From CAIKZZ01 sp036742455 (GTDB taxonomy: Bacteria; Pseudomonadota; Gammaproteobacteria; Steroidobacterales; Steroidobacteraceae), in assembly GCA_036742455.1 (NCBI GenBank), contig DAINQU010000004.1, positions 62,001 through 126,000 of the forward strand: a stretch of DNA of 64,000 nucleotides, read 5' to 3'. This document shows, in pieces, positions 25,397-34,221 of this stretch (the first letter of the stretch is position 1; each line of letters opens with the position of its first letter). The notes under the pieces are model-generated. The model worked only from the letters and a program-made list of their open reading frames with translations, was not told the origin of the DNA and made no database searches. Both the position numbers and the translations under genes were made by a program.

Positions 25397-26376
25397 ATCG
25401 GTGTGACGTGACGATTGAGCATTGGGAGATGCTCGAAGTGTTCGCGACATCGCGCGATGCCATCAACAGCATCCCCGTCATCGTTGTGACGCTGACCGGT
25501 CGGCAGGGACACATCGGCCGGGGTGAGGCCGCAGGCGTCGACTACGACGGCGAGACGGTCGAGAGCATGGCGGCGCAGGTGCGTTCGATCGCGGATCGGT
25601 TGGTCGATGATCTGACGCCGGCGCAATTGCAGAATTTATTACCCCATGGCGGTGCGCGCAACGCGGTCGATTGCGCCTTGTGGGATCTTCGGGCCAAGGA
25701 AACCGGAATCCCGGTTGCCGCCTCGGCGGGTTTGCCGGCCTTGCGCCCGGTGCGCACCGTGCTGACGTTGGGCCTGGCGGACGAAGCCGATACCCGGCGC
25801 AAGGCGCGCGAGGCGCGTGGTTACCCCGAATTGAAGCTGAAGCTCGACGGCGAGCGTCACGTCGATATCGTGCGAATCGTGCGCGAAGAACACCCGACCG
25901 CCCACCTGGTGGTCGATGCCAATCAGGCATGGGACCGAGCGCTGTTGGATCGAATCGAGCCGACGTTGCGAGGGCTCGGCGTCACCCTGATCGAACAGCC
26001 GGTTCGGCGCGGAGAGGATGCCTCACTGGATGGTTATCGTGGTGTCGTTCCGCTCGCCGCGGATGAGTCTTGCGTGGACCGCGGCTCGTTCGAGGAATTA
26101 CAAGGTCGCTATCGCTACATCAACATCAAGCTGGATAAGTCCGGGGGCCTGACCGAGGCGCTCGCGATGGTCCAAGAGGCGAAACGCCTAGGCTTTGGCC
26201 TCATGGTCGGGAATATGTGCGGTACGTCGTTGGCGATGGCGCCCGGTTTTCTCATCGCGCAGTCCTGCACCCACGTGGATCTCGACGGTCCGTTGTTGCA
26301 ACGCCTCGATCGGGACCATGCCATACGCTTCGACCACGGCATGATGTCCGTACCGGAGCGTGCTCTGTGGGGTTGA
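25393..26376 (+). CDS. dgcA: Enolase-superfamily epimerase, DgcA-like
   Basis: The 327-residue protein has the muconate-lactonising subgroup layout: K148 and K150 in KLKL, metal ligands D175, E201 and D224, and a second lysine in INIKLDKSGG (244-252). Such proteins are usually labelled L-Ala-D/L-Glu epimerase. In front of it stands a DUF1611 gene, so the better call is the N-acetyl-D-glutamate racemase of the DgcN-DgcA route, which would turn D-glutamate from peptidoglycan or environment into the L-form. A dipeptide epimerase role cannot be excluded by sequence. Confidence 0.8.
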   Translation: MNRCDVTIEHWEMLEVFATSRDAINSIPVIVVTLTGRQGHIGRGEAAGVDYDGETVESMAAQVRSIADRLVDDLTPAQLQNLLPHGGARNAVDCALWDLRAKETGIPVAASAGLPALRPVRTVLTLGLADEADTRRKAREARGYPELKLKLDGERHVDIVRIVREEHPTAHLVVDANQAWDRALLDRIEPTLRGLGVTLIEQPVRRGEDASLDGYRGVVPLAADESCVDRGSFEELQGRYRYINIKLDKSGGLTEALAMVQEAKRLGFGLMVGNMCGTSLAMAPGFLIAQSCTHVDLDGPLLQRLDRDHAIRFDHGMMSVPERALWG

Positions 26377-26380
26377 CGGC

Positions 26381-27169
26381 TCAGCCGACCTGAACGGCGG
26401 TCAGGCTAATGGTGCCAAGCTCAAAACCGCGGTAAGGGATCGTCACGGTCTCGTCGCCACGGCGAGTGCCGAGCACGGTGAGTAACGGCAGGTAGTGGTC
26501 GGGCGATGGGGCGGCGAGGCGTCCGGCGTCGTCGAAACCAGTGCGATCCGCCAAAGCGGCGTCATCGCCGGCCACTGCCCGCTCACAGACCCAGTCGTCA
26601 AAGCGCTGCGCCCATTCCGGGGGTGCAGCGGCGGGACGTCCATCCACCCGACCGAGATTGTGAACAATGCCGCCGCTGCCGAGCACGAGGACGCCGTTCT
26701 CGCGCAGACCGCTGATCGCGGCGCCGATGGCGTACTGGTCAGACCACGGGCGCGTCGCATCGAGACTGAGCTGAATCACCGGAACGTCAGCCGCCGGGTA
26801 CATATGAACGAGCACGGACCACGCGCCATGGTCGAGTCCCCAGTCGGTGCGCACGCGTGCACCGAACCCGTTCAAACGTGCCGCAACGTCGGCGGCCAAT
26901 GCGGGCGCGCCCGCCGCCGGATATACGATTTGATAGAGCGCATCGGGGAAGCCGCCAAAATCGTGAATGGTCTTGGGTGCGGGCTCGCCCGTGACGAAGG
27001 TCCCACGGGTGTACCAGTGTGCGGAGATCACGAGGATGGCTCGCGGTATCCCTATGGAATGACCGAGGCGTTGCCACGCTCGTGTGTGGGCGTTCTGTGC
27101 CACCGCGTTCATGGGGCTGCCATGGCCAAGAAAGAGAGCGGGCAGGCGCGGAGTTGATCGTGCCGTCAT
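26381..27169 (-). CDS. ygiD: Extradiol ring-cleavage dioxygenase, DODA/YgiD family
   Basis: The 262-residue protein has LFLGHGSPMNA near the N-terminus, VISAHW near residue 48 and LDHGAWSVL near 110, with the histidines that bind the active-site metal in the class III extradiol (4,5-DOPA dioxygenase) family. YgiD cleaves catechol-type rings such as L-DOPA in vitro; its physiological substrate is unsettled. It is convergent with dgcA (4-base gap) and stands alone on its strand. Confidence 0.88.
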   Translation of the reverse strand: MTARSTPRLPALFLGHGSPMNAVAQNAHTRAWQRLGHSIGIPRAILVISAHWYTRGTFVTGEPAPKTIHDFGGFPDALYQIVYPAAGAPALAADVAARLNGFGARVRTDWGLDHGAWSVLVHMYPAADVPVIQLSLDATRPWSDQYAIGAAISGLRENGVLVLGSGGIVHNLGRVDGRPAAAPPEWAQRFDDWVCERAVAGDDAALADRTGFDDAGRLAAPSPDHYLPLLTVLGTRRGDETVTIPYRGFELGTISLTAVQVG

Positions 27170-27243
27170 GGTCGATCCGTGATCTTGTGACTGGACGGTC
27201 TGATTTTAGAGGCCGGACGTCGAGGCGATATAGCCATTTTCCG

Positions 27244-27930
27244 TCAGACCCGATGGTGGCGAACGAACGCCTCGAGATGGAAGCGTGCCTGGTCCGGGCC
27301 GTACGTGGCACGTTGCCCGATCGGGCAGGCGCGACGTGCCAGGCAACCGCCGGACAGGCATCCCTCGCCGAGCGCGCTACTCAGATACGTGGCGCACGCA
27401 TCGACCGCGAAGCCCGTCGTCGTGTACGCGCCGACCGGGCACCCGCTTAAACACGGGCGGTCGCGGCATGTTGCACAAGGCGACGGCTGTTCATGCACCG
27501 GCGGCAGGTCGACGGCGTCTGCGAATGCCAATGCGCCTCGATAGGCATGCCAGAGCCCGAAATCCGGATGAATTAATAGACCGAGCGGCGATGGGTGCAC
27601 GGCTTCCGCACGTTGCGCCCAGCGTTGGAACGGCCACCACGGGGGGCCGACCGACGGCTCGAGCAGGGCGGCGCCTGTCCGCTCGGCGACTGCAGCAAGC
27701 ACCCGATGCCCCCAACGATCGAGCGGATGCGGCTGCCCATCGCGCGACTCCGGTGCGGCCCGAAAAGCGTTCCAATGCGCCCGATCGGTCATTCCGACCA
27801 AAATGACGGTCGATACCGATCGCCCATCCGGTAAGGGCGGCACGCCGTCCGCGGGTTGCGGCACGAAGCCGCCACGTACGGTCAGGCCTACCTCCGCGAC
27901 GGCGGTGCGCACGTCGACGTAGCTCGTCAC
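27244..27930 (-). CDS. Ferredoxin-like protein with two 4Fe-4S cysteine sets
   Basis: The 228-residue protein has no recognisable enzyme domain in its first 145 residues. The C-terminal third has two cysteine sets, C152-x2-C155-x4-C160-x3-C164-P and C179, C191, C196, C202-P. The arrangement resembles the ferredoxin part of the QueG/reductive dehalogenase-like group, but the cobalamin-binding region is absent. It is probably an electron carrier or a metal-cluster protein of unknown function. It follows yheU with a 4-base overlap (ATGA), so the two are translationally coupled. Confidence 0.65.
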   Translation of the reverse strand: MTSYVDVRTAVAEVGLTVRGGFVPQPADGVPPLPDGRSVSTVILVGMTDRAHWNAFRAAPESRDGQPHPLDRWGHRVLAAVAERTGAALLEPSVGPPWWPFQRWAQRAEAVHPSPLGLLIHPDFGLWHAYRGALAFADAVDLPPVHEQPSPCATCRDRPCLSGCPVGAYTTTGFAVDACATYLSSALGEGCLSGGCLARRACPIGQRATYGPDQARFHLEAFVRHHRV

Positions 27931-28187
27931 AACGGCTGCCGGTTTCGAAACCGGTTCTTTGCGACCAGCTGCACGGACTCGGTGCTGGGATCCCAGAGTA
28001 TCTCGGCCTCGCCCCGTTGGAGTTGTCGCCGGACGTCCTCTACCTTGGACTCAAACGTCGCTTCCTGATCGCCGTAATCCGTTCCCTCCCGCAGTACGAA
28101 GGATTCGATGATGCCGCGCAGTGCCTCGGGTGATAGCGCGTCGGGTGGAATCGCGACCGGTGGCGCGTCGGTGTCGGTGGGGTCCAT
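27927..28187 (-). CDS. yheU: YheU family (UPF0270) protein
   Basis: The 86-residue protein matches E. coli YheU well: IPPDALSPEALRGIIESFV, then LREGTDYGDQE and RRQLQRGEAEILWDP. YheU is a small conserved gammaproteobacterial protein of unknown function. Here it has a 10-residue N-terminal extension (MDPTDTDAPP). Its stop overlaps the ferredoxin-like gene start, an association worth noting. The iron alcohol dehydrogenase gene is divergent, about 92 bases away. Confidence 0.88.
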   Translation of the reverse strand: MDPTDTDAPPVAIPPDALSPEALRGIIESFVLREGTDYGDQEATFESKVEDVRRQLQRGEAEILWDPSTESVQLVAKNRFRNRQPL

Positions 28188-28279
28188 CCGATTATCATAG
28201 CGCCTTCGGATAAGTACGCCTTGTGGGGCGCACGAGAGTCCGACACGATGGCGCTCGCACCCCGGGAGGGTGCGATACG

Positions 28280-29455
28280 GTGAGTGCGTGCGATATGCAA
28301 GAATTACGATGGCTAGCCCCCCAACGCCTATTGACCGGAGCCGGTTGCCGGCACCGCTTGCCGACCGTGCTGGCCGACGACGGTCGGGGGAATCCGTTGG
28401 TCGTTCTCGATCCGCGTTTGGGTGATGCGCCTGCAGTGGCGGATCTCCTCCGTGCCTTGTCGCCCGACGGCCGGCCGGTCGCCCGCACCGATCAGGTTCC
28501 CGGCGAACCGGACGTGGACTGTGCTGAGGCCATAGCGTCTCTGCTGAAGGCGGGCGGACACGACTGCGTCATCGCCGTGGGCGGCGGAAGCGTGATCGAC
28601 GCGTCGAAAGGCGCGGCAATTGCCGCGACGAACCCCGGTCGCTTGGCCGATTTCGAAGGCTTTGATCGCTTCACGACCGATCCCCTCCCCCTGTACGCCT
28701 TGCCGACGACGGCAGGTACCGGGTCCGAGGTGACGCGCGTGACGGTGCTCGGCGTGAACGATCCGCCTCGAAAAATGAGTATCAAGAGTGCTCGCCTCGT
28801 GCCCGTGGCCGCTTTTGTAGACCCGGATTTTCTTGCCACTGTTCCGCCGCGAGTAGGGGCTGCCGCCGCCACCGACGCATTGACCCATGCGTTGGAGGCG
28901 TATCTGCGTCCTGCCTCGACGCCGGTTTCGCGCGCGTTGGGGCTTCGGGCAGCGACGTTGATTCTGCGCGTGATGCGCTGCGGGGCGGATTACGTGACGG
29001 CCTCGAACCTGAGCGATCTGGCGAGTGCCTCCATGTTGGCGGGTCTTGCGTTCGGCAACTCCGACGTAGGACCAGTGCATTGTCTCGCCGAATCCATTGG
29101 GGCGGTATACAAGGCGCCGCACGGTGCCGCGAATGCGGTCTTTTTGGGTCCGGTGCTGACGTATTACGGCGACGTCGTGGCGGCGCCGCTGGCCGAGGTG
29201 GCGCGCACGGTCTGGAGCAGTGAGCTCGCGAATCAGGACGATCTCACAGCCATGGGCGTCTTGTTGTCCGCGGTGGAGAGTTTTGTCGCAGACAACGAGG
29301 TGGGCACGCTCGACAGTTTGTGCGGCGGCCCGATCGACTGCGAGCGGATCAGTGCATTGGCGGAATCCAATAATTCCAACGCCTCGGGTCCGATCCCGAT
29401 GACGGCCACGGATTACCGACGGATTATTGAGGCGATGCAACCGCTGACGGTGTAA
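28280..29455 (+). CDS. Iron-containing alcohol dehydrogenase
   Basis: Counting from GTG 28280, which has GGAGGG 10 bases upstream, the protein is 391 residues. It has the NAD-binding GGGS (101-104) and PTTAGTGSE. The metal ligand set is D199, H203, H267 and H281 (TDALTHALEAY and VHCLAES...KAPHGAAN). These are the marks of group III alcohol dehydrogenases. The substrate is not clear. The 3' end overlaps the small membrane protein gene on the opposite strand by 32 bases. An ATG at 28295 is too far from the ribosome site. Confidence 0.9.
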   Translation: MSACDMQELRWLAPQRLLTGAGCRHRLPTVLADDGRGNPLVVLDPRLGDAPAVADLLRALSPDGRPVARTDQVPGEPDVDCAEAIASLLKAGGHDCVIAVGGGSVIDASKGAAIAATNPGRLADFEGFDRFTTDPLPLYALPTTAGTGSEVTRVTVLGVNDPPRKMSIKSARLVPVAAFVDPDFLATVPPRVGAAAATDALTHALEAYLRPASTPVSRALGLRAATLILRVMRCGADYVTASNLSDLASASMLAGLAFGNSDVGPVHCLAESIGAVYKAPHGAANAVFLGPVLTYYGDVVAAPLAEVARTVWSSELANQDDLTAMGVLLSAVESFVADNEVGTLDSLCGGPIDCERISALAESNNSNASGPIPMTATDYRRIIEAMQPLTV

Positions 29456-29672
29456 CAGTGGCCGTGCTCGGTTGCAGTGTCACCGCCGGCGGCCCAGGTT
29501 CTGCGGGGAATCCGTACACCCGATTCGGATCCTGAGCCGGCCGAGAGAGAGCCGTCGGGTCACGGCTCGTCAGCAGTAACCACGTACCGATAGCGATCGT
29601 GATGGGGACGATGAGGGCCATCGCCAATTTGAGCCAGCGCTCGATGCGTCGATGATGGCGGTCGTGGTTCAT
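29424..29672 (-). CDS. Small single-pass membrane protein
   Basis: The 82-residue protein begins MNHDRHHRRIERWLK, followed by one strong membrane helix (about 15-34) and a proline/threonine-rich tail, probably in the periplasm. I do not recognise a family. Its ATG overlaps the TlpA-like gene stop (ATGA), which supports it as a real coupled gene. Its last 32 bases overlap the 3' end of the iron alcohol dehydrogenase gene on the other strand. It may anchor or assist the thioredoxin-like partner, but that is only inferred from position. Confidence 0.6.
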   Translation of the reverse strand: MNHDRHHRRIERWLKLAMALIVPITIAIGTWLLLTSRDPTALSRPAQDPNRVYGFPAEPGPPAVTLQPSTATVTPSAVASPQ

Positions 29673-30211
29673 GGCGTGTCCAGGCGAAAGGCGCGACGGA
29701 TGCGGGCGATTTCGCCCGGCGAATCCCACACACGCTCTCCGTATACGCGCTCCAGAATGCGGCCGTCTGCATCGATGAGCACCGTCAACGGAATGTGTGT
29801 CGCGCCCAGCATCGTCTCGAGGACTGTATTGTGATCCAAGAAATGAGGAATCGTTGCGTTCGAGTGTGACAGCCAGCCGAGCGCGTCGGCGCGGACGTCA
29901 TCGGTCGAGATACCAATGATCCGAAACCGTTGGGCTTCATCGTGCCAGGCCAGTCGTTCGAGCGACGCCGTCTCGGCGCGACACGGGCCACACCAGCTTG
30001 CCCAAAGGTTCACGATCAACGGCCGCCCGCGAAATTCGGAGAGCCGACGCGACGGCCCGTTCAGTCCGTCGAGGGTTGCCTCACGCACGACTCCACCGAT
30101 CGCGACGGTCGACGGTGCCGCCGCCCCAACAACCTGCGCTGCGCTGATCAGCGCGACAGAGAGGACGAGGCAAACTGCGCGAATTAAACGGGGCTGGGGC
30201 TGACGATCCAT
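29669..30211 (-). CDS. TlpA-like periplasmic thioredoxin
   Basis: The 180-residue protein has a signal/anchor segment (10-31, ending VVGAA). A thioredoxin fold follows, with WCGPC at residues 73-77 and the cis-proline loop HIPLTVLID. It is a separate paralogue from the TlpA-like gene at 19488; here the motif is CGPC instead of CPPC. It overlaps the alpha/beta hydrolase gene by 28 bases upstream and the small membrane protein by four downstream, so the three genes form one tightly packed unit. Confidence 0.88.
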   Translation of the reverse strand: MDRQPQPRLIRAVCLVLSVALISAAQVVGAAAPSTVAIGGVVREATLDGLNGPSRRLSEFRGRPLIVNLWASWCGPCRAETASLERLAWHDEAQRFRIIGISTDDVRADALGWLSHSNATIPHFLDHNTVLETMLGATHIPLTVLIDADGRILERVYGERVWDSPGEIARIRRAFRLDTP

Positions 30212-30993
30212 TCGGCCATCGCCTCGACAAGTTCGTTGGGACGCTCTGCCAAGAGCATGTGGCCCGCACCTGCGACTACGCGGACTTCGCTGTGCGGTAG
30301 CGCGGCGGCCAACGCGCGTGCATTGCGCACGGGCGTCATCATATCGCGCTCACCGCTGACCAGCAGTGCCGGTGCTGTCACTTCGGCTGCGTTCGCGAGG
30401 CCATCGTAGGCATTGCAAGCGGACAAATCGCGGAACAGGACGTCGGGCGCTGCGCGCTCTAAGATGCGCTCGGCGGCTCCCACCATCCAGACACCCGGCG
30501 CGCGACTGCCGCCGATACCGGCCTGCTGTCCGTGACCCCATAAGTTGACCATATCGATGGCGTCGTGATGGTTCTGCTCGGCGGCGGATAACAGGTCCGG
30601 ATGTACGGGCATGCGCCCGGCTGCACCGATGAGCAGCAGTCGGCTGACTCGCGTCGGGAATCGGCTCGCGACATCAAGCGCGATAAGGGCGCCCATGGAG
30701 TGACCGATGAGCACCGCCGCGTCAGCGTTCACCGCATCGAGCACGGCGATAGCCCAGTCGGCCATCGCGCCGATCGACGTCAATGGTGCGCCACTCGAGC
30801 GGCCATGCCCCGGCAGATCCGGGCTTAAGACGTTCCAGCCGCGGAAGGCAAGCCAGCGACTCTGCAACGCCCAGGCCGTGTGATCAAAACCGGCGCCGTG
30901 CAAAAAGAGCGCCCAAGGACGCCCCTCTACGTGGGCTCGTCCCCCGGTGGCGACGTATACGCTGTGACCCGCGATTTCCAATGTCACCGCCAT
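30184..30993 (-). CDS. Alpha/beta hydrolase
   Basis: The 269-residue protein has LHGAGFDHTAW at 31-41, the nucleophile Ser99 in GHSMG, Asp in SGERDMMTP and His in AGAGHMLL. These make a complete catalytic triad of the small soluble hydrolases (esterase, lactonase or thioesterase-like). There is no signal peptide. It follows metY by three bases on the same strand (30993 to 30997). It may therefore be transcribed with metY and so fall under the operator at 32385; a role in thioester or ester cleavage would fit but is not shown. Confidence 0.88.
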   Translation of the reverse strand: MAVTLEIAGHSVYVATGGRAHVEGRPWALFLHGAGFDHTAWALQSRWLAFRGWNVLSPDLPGHGRSSGAPLTSIGAMADWAIAVLDAVNADAAVLIGHSMGALIALDVASRFPTRVSRLLLIGAAGRMPVHPDLLSAAEQNHHDAIDMVNLWGHGQQAGIGGSRAPGVWMVGAAERILERAAPDVLFRDLSACNAYDGLANAAEVTAPALLVSGERDMMTPVRNARALAAALPHSEVRVVAGAGHMLLAERPNELVEAMAEWIVSPSPV

Positions 30994-30996
30994 GAT

Positions 30997-32292
30997 TTAA
31001 CCCTTCTGTGAGGCCCGCAGGGCCTGGTCGAGGTCGCGGATGATGTCGGCGACCGATTCGATGCCGACGGACAGGCGCACCATATCCTCCGAGATACCGG
31101 CAGCCTCCAGTTGGGTCGCGCTCATTTGTTGGTGGGTCGTTGTGGCCGGATGAATCACAAGCGTCTTGGCGTCACCGACGTTGGCCAAATGGCTCGCGAG
31201 TCGCAAGGTGTCGATGAATTTCTTGCCAGCCGCGCGGCCGCCGCGGACTCCGAAACTGACCATGGATCCCGCACCTCGCGGCAACAGTTTTTGGGCGAGT
31301 GCATGGTCCGGGTGCGTGGGCAGTGTCGGGTGCGTCACCCAGGCGACAGCCTTGTGCTGGCTGAGGAAGTCGAGGATCGCGGCCGTGTTTTCCACATGGC
31401 GCTGCATGCGTAATCCGAGAGTCTCTAGCCCCTGCAACAGATAAAACGCGTTGGTTGGCGACAGACAGACACCAAACTGGCGCAGTCCCTCGGTACGGGC
31501 GCGCATGGTGAAGGCGGCGGGACCGAACTGTTCACTGAATACGATCCCCTGATACCCGGGACTTGGCTCGGTCAACATCGGATACCGACCCGAGCGGTCC
31601 CAGTCAAAGCGCCCGCCATCGATGACCGCACCGCCTATCGCGATACCGTGACCACCGATCCATTTGGTGATCGAATGCATGACTAGGTCTGCGCCGAGGT
31701 CGAGGGGACGGCACAGATAGGGCGTAGCGAAGGTGCTATCGACGAGCAACGGTACGCCGGCGGCATGCGCGATGTCGCTCAGTGCCGGAATGTCGAGAAC
31801 CTCGAGACCGGGGTTGCCGATCGTCTCACCGAGTACCAATTTCGTGTTCGGTTGTATCGCCGCGCGAAAACCATCGATGTCGCGCGGCTTTACAAAGGTC
31901 GTGGTGATCCCGAAACGTGGCAGGGTCTGCGCAAGCAGGCCCACGGTACCGCCGTAGAGCGATGCGGAGGCGACGATGTGATCGCCGCTCCCGAGCAGCG
32001 TCGCAATGGCGACGTGCATGGCCGCCATGCCGGAAGCCGTGCAGATGGCGCCGACGCCGCCTTCGAGGGCGGCGAGGCGCTCCTCAAGGACCGCGACCGT
32101 CGGATTTGAAATTCGACTGTACACATAGCCTGGCCGCTCTAGGTTGAACAGCGCAGCCGCCTGTTCCCCGTCCTCGAATACGTAGGACGTGGTCTGGTAG
32201 ATCGGTACGGCGCGTGCGCGATGTTCGGGATCCGGGTGCTGACCGGCGTGTAGGCTTAAGGTTTCAAAGCCCGGGGGGTTGGGTGCGGCCAT
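30997..32292 (-). CDS. metY: O-acetylhomoserine aminocarboxypropyltransferase (MetY)
   Basis: The 431-residue PLP enzyme has the trans-sulfuration family marks: PIYQTTSYVFED (30-41), YSRISNPTVAVLEERLA (58-74), and PLP lysine K210 in SITKWIGGHG. MetY makes homocysteine from O-acetylhomoserine and sulfide, or methionine directly from methanethiol. ATG 32292 has AAGGAGT nearby. It is divergent from dmdC, and the gap contains the TTGTCTGACAA operator. As methanethiol is the end product of the DmdA-D pathway, MetY is the natural enzyme to capture it. An alpha/beta hydrolase and a TlpA-like gene follow on the same strand. Confidence 0.92.
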   Translation of the reverse strand: MAAPNPPGFETLSLHAGQHPDPEHRARAVPIYQTTSYVFEDGEQAAALFNLERPGYVYSRISNPTVAVLEERLAALEGGVGAICTASGMAAMHVAIATLLGSGDHIVASASLYGGTVGLLAQTLPRFGITTTFVKPRDIDGFRAAIQPNTKLVLGETIGNPGLEVLDIPALSDIAHAAGVPLLVDSTFATPYLCRPLDLGADLVMHSITKWIGGHGIAIGGAVIDGGRFDWDRSGRYPMLTEPSPGYQGIVFSEQFGPAAFTMRARTEGLRQFGVCLSPTNAFYLLQGLETLGLRMQRHVENTAAILDFLSQHKAVAWVTHPTLPTHPDHALAQKLLPRGAGSMVSFGVRGGRAAGKKFIDTLRLASHLANVGDAKTLVIHPATTTHQQMSATQLEAAGISEDMVRLSVGIESVADIIRDLDQALRASQKG

Positions 32293-32384
32293 CGTCCACT
32301 CCTTGTCACAGTCGCCGTGGGAGTGTCAGAGTTGCCACTCAGAACGGCATCTACCGATTCCCCCACGGATAGGGTCTGGGTATA

Positions 32385-32395
32385 TTGTCTGACAA
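32385..32395. promoter_or_regulatory. Predicted FCD-GntR operator, site 2 (metY/dmdC)
   Basis: TTGTCTGACAA is identical to the core of site 1. It lies in the 147-base divergent gap, 44 bases before the dmdC start and 92 bases before the metY start. Flanking bases are A/T rich (TATA on the left, ATAT on the right), a place where the regulator could cover a dmdC promoter. Confidence 0.78.
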
Positions 32396-32439
32396 ATATG
32401 TGCCGACGCCTACTGGGGCGTTGCAACGAGGTCATCATC

Positions 32440-34215
32440 ATGTATCGCGCACCGCTTAAGGAAATCCAGTTTGCGCTGGAGCACGTAATCGGCTCCGATG
32501 TGTTGGCCGGATGTCCGGCCTATCAAGAATACTCACTCGACTTGGCATCGAGCATTCTGGAGGAAGCAGGGCGGTACGCAGAGGGAGTGTTAGACCCGCT
32601 CTGGCAGAGCGCCGATCGTGAAGGTGCGCATTGGTCGGAGGCAGGCGTCCAGACGCCGGCTGGCTTTCGGGAGGCTTATCGGCAACTCGTCGACGGCGGT
32701 TGGACGACACTGAGCGCGCCCACCGCGTGGGGTGGTCAGGGTCTGCCCTCGTTACTGTGCACTGCGGTCGAGGAAATACTCGCGGCGGCCAACCTCGCTT
32801 TCCGGTTGTGCCCACTGCTCTCGGGCGGCGCGGCCGAGGCCATACTGGCGGCGGGTACCGACGAGCAAAAGGCCACCTACCTGCCGAATCTCGTCTCGGG
32901 CCGTTGGAGTGGCACGATGAACTTGACCGAACCGCAGGCCGGTTCGGATCTCGCGCTTCTGCGCACGCGCGCGGTGCGTGAGGACGGGCACTATCGGATC
33001 TTCGGCAACAAAATTTTTATCACGTACGGTGAGCACGACCTTGCGGAAAACATCGTGCACCTGGTGCTGGCAAGGCTCGAAGACGCCCCTCCCGGCGTGA
33101 AAGGAATCTCGCTGTTTATCGTGCCGAAATTCCTCGTGAATTCGGACGGGTCGCTGGGCGCCCGCAATGATCTGCGGTGCACAGGCATCGAGCACAAACT
33201 CGGCATCAAAGGCAGTCCCACGTGTCAGATGACCTACGGCGAGAAGGACGGTGCCGTCGGCTACCTGCTCGGCGTAGAGAATCGCGGGCTTGAGACGATG
33301 TTCATCATGATGAACGCGGCGCGTCTGGGTGTGGGCTTGGAAGGGTATGCCGTTGCCGAACGCGCTTACCAACGTGCGTTAGATTGGGCGCGGACGCGGA
33401 TCCAAGGCACGCCGATTGGCGCCACGTCACCCGGTGCGCAGGCCATCGTCCACCATGCAGACGTCAAGCGCATGCTGCTGACCATGCGGTCTCAAATCGA
33501 AGCCTGCCGCTATATGACGCTCTACGGCGCGGCGCAGTTGGATCGTGCGGCAGAGCATGCAGATCCCGCCACGCAACGCGCGGCACAAGCACGCGTCGAC
33601 CTGTTGATCCCCATCATCAAGGGTTGTTGTACGGAAGTGGGGTTGGAGATTGCCTCGTTAGGCATACAAGTCCACGGGGGCATGGGATTTATCGAAGACA
33701 CCGGCGCTGCGCAAAGCCTTCGGGATGCGCGCATCGGGACAATTTACGAAGGGACCACCGGCATTCAGGCGGCGGATTTGGCCGGTCGCAAGTTCGCTCG
33801 CGATGCCGGCGCGGCGTTGCTCGCTCTCGGTGCCGATATACGCGCAGAGCTTGAACAAGCGGTGCCTGCGGCCGCGGAGTCCATGCGATTGGCAGCGTTG
33901 GCCGCGGTTGGGGCCTACCAACGGGCAGCCGGCGGATACTTAATGGCCATGAGCCGCGAGCCGCGCGTGCTCGGCGCACTGTCAGTTCCGTTCTTACGGC
34001 TCTCCGGCCTGGTGCTCGGTGGTTGGTTGCAAGCGCGTGCTGCGGCGCGTGCCGCCACCCAATTGGATGCCGGCCACGATCCGGATTTCTATCGCGGGAA
34101 ACTGCAGTCCGCCCGGTTTTATGCCGAGCATCTGTTGCCCCAGGTGGACGGTTATGCCGGGATTCTGAGCCGAGGGGCTGCGTCGGTGGTTGATGCCGAC
34201 CCAGCCTTGCTCTGA
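32440..34215 (+). CDS. dmdC: 3-methylmercaptopropionyl-CoA dehydrogenase-like acyl-CoA dehydrogenase (DmdC)
   Basis: The 591-residue flavoprotein is the length of DmdC, well above the 380-400 of ordinary acyl-CoA dehydrogenases. It has TEPQAGSDL (163-171), the HHGGMG-like VHGGMGFIED (411-420), and the catalytic base E437 in IYEGTTGIQ, as in DmdC. DmdC oxidises methylmercaptopropionyl-CoA to the acrylate thioester in DMSP demethylation; related long acyl-CoA dehydrogenases act on other acyl groups. ATG 32440 with ACGAGG upstream is chosen; the in-frame ATG at 32398 overlaps the operator region. dmdA is convergent, six bases beyond its stop. Confidence 0.82.
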   Translation: MYRAPLKEIQFALEHVIGSDVLAGCPAYQEYSLDLASSILEEAGRYAEGVLDPLWQSADREGAHWSEAGVQTPAGFREAYRQLVDGGWTTLSAPTAWGGQGLPSLLCTAVEEILAAANLAFRLCPLLSGGAAEAILAAGTDEQKATYLPNLVSGRWSGTMNLTEPQAGSDLALLRTRAVREDGHYRIFGNKIFITYGEHDLAENIVHLVLARLEDAPPGVKGISLFIVPKFLVNSDGSLGARNDLRCTGIEHKLGIKGSPTCQMTYGEKDGAVGYLLGVENRGLETMFIMMNAARLGVGLEGYAVAERAYQRALDWARTRIQGTPIGATSPGAQAIVHHADVKRMLLTMRSQIEACRYMTLYGAAQLDRAAEHADPATQRAAQARVDLLIPIIKGCCTEVGLEIASLGIQVHGGMGFIEDTGAAQSLRDARIGTIYEGTTGIQAADLAGRKFARDAGAALLALGADIRAELEQAVPAAAESMRLAALAAVGAYQRAAGGYLMAMSREPRVLGALSVPFLRLSGLVLGGWLQARAAARAATQLDAGHDPDFYRGKLQSARFYAEHLLPQVDGYAGILSRGAASVVDADPALL

Positions 34216-34221
34216 ACGGAA

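Noticed and set aside
28328..29440. 370-codon minus-strand open frame
   Set aside because: It is fully antisense to the iron alcohol dehydrogenase, is rich in Arg/His/Gln and has no family resemblance.
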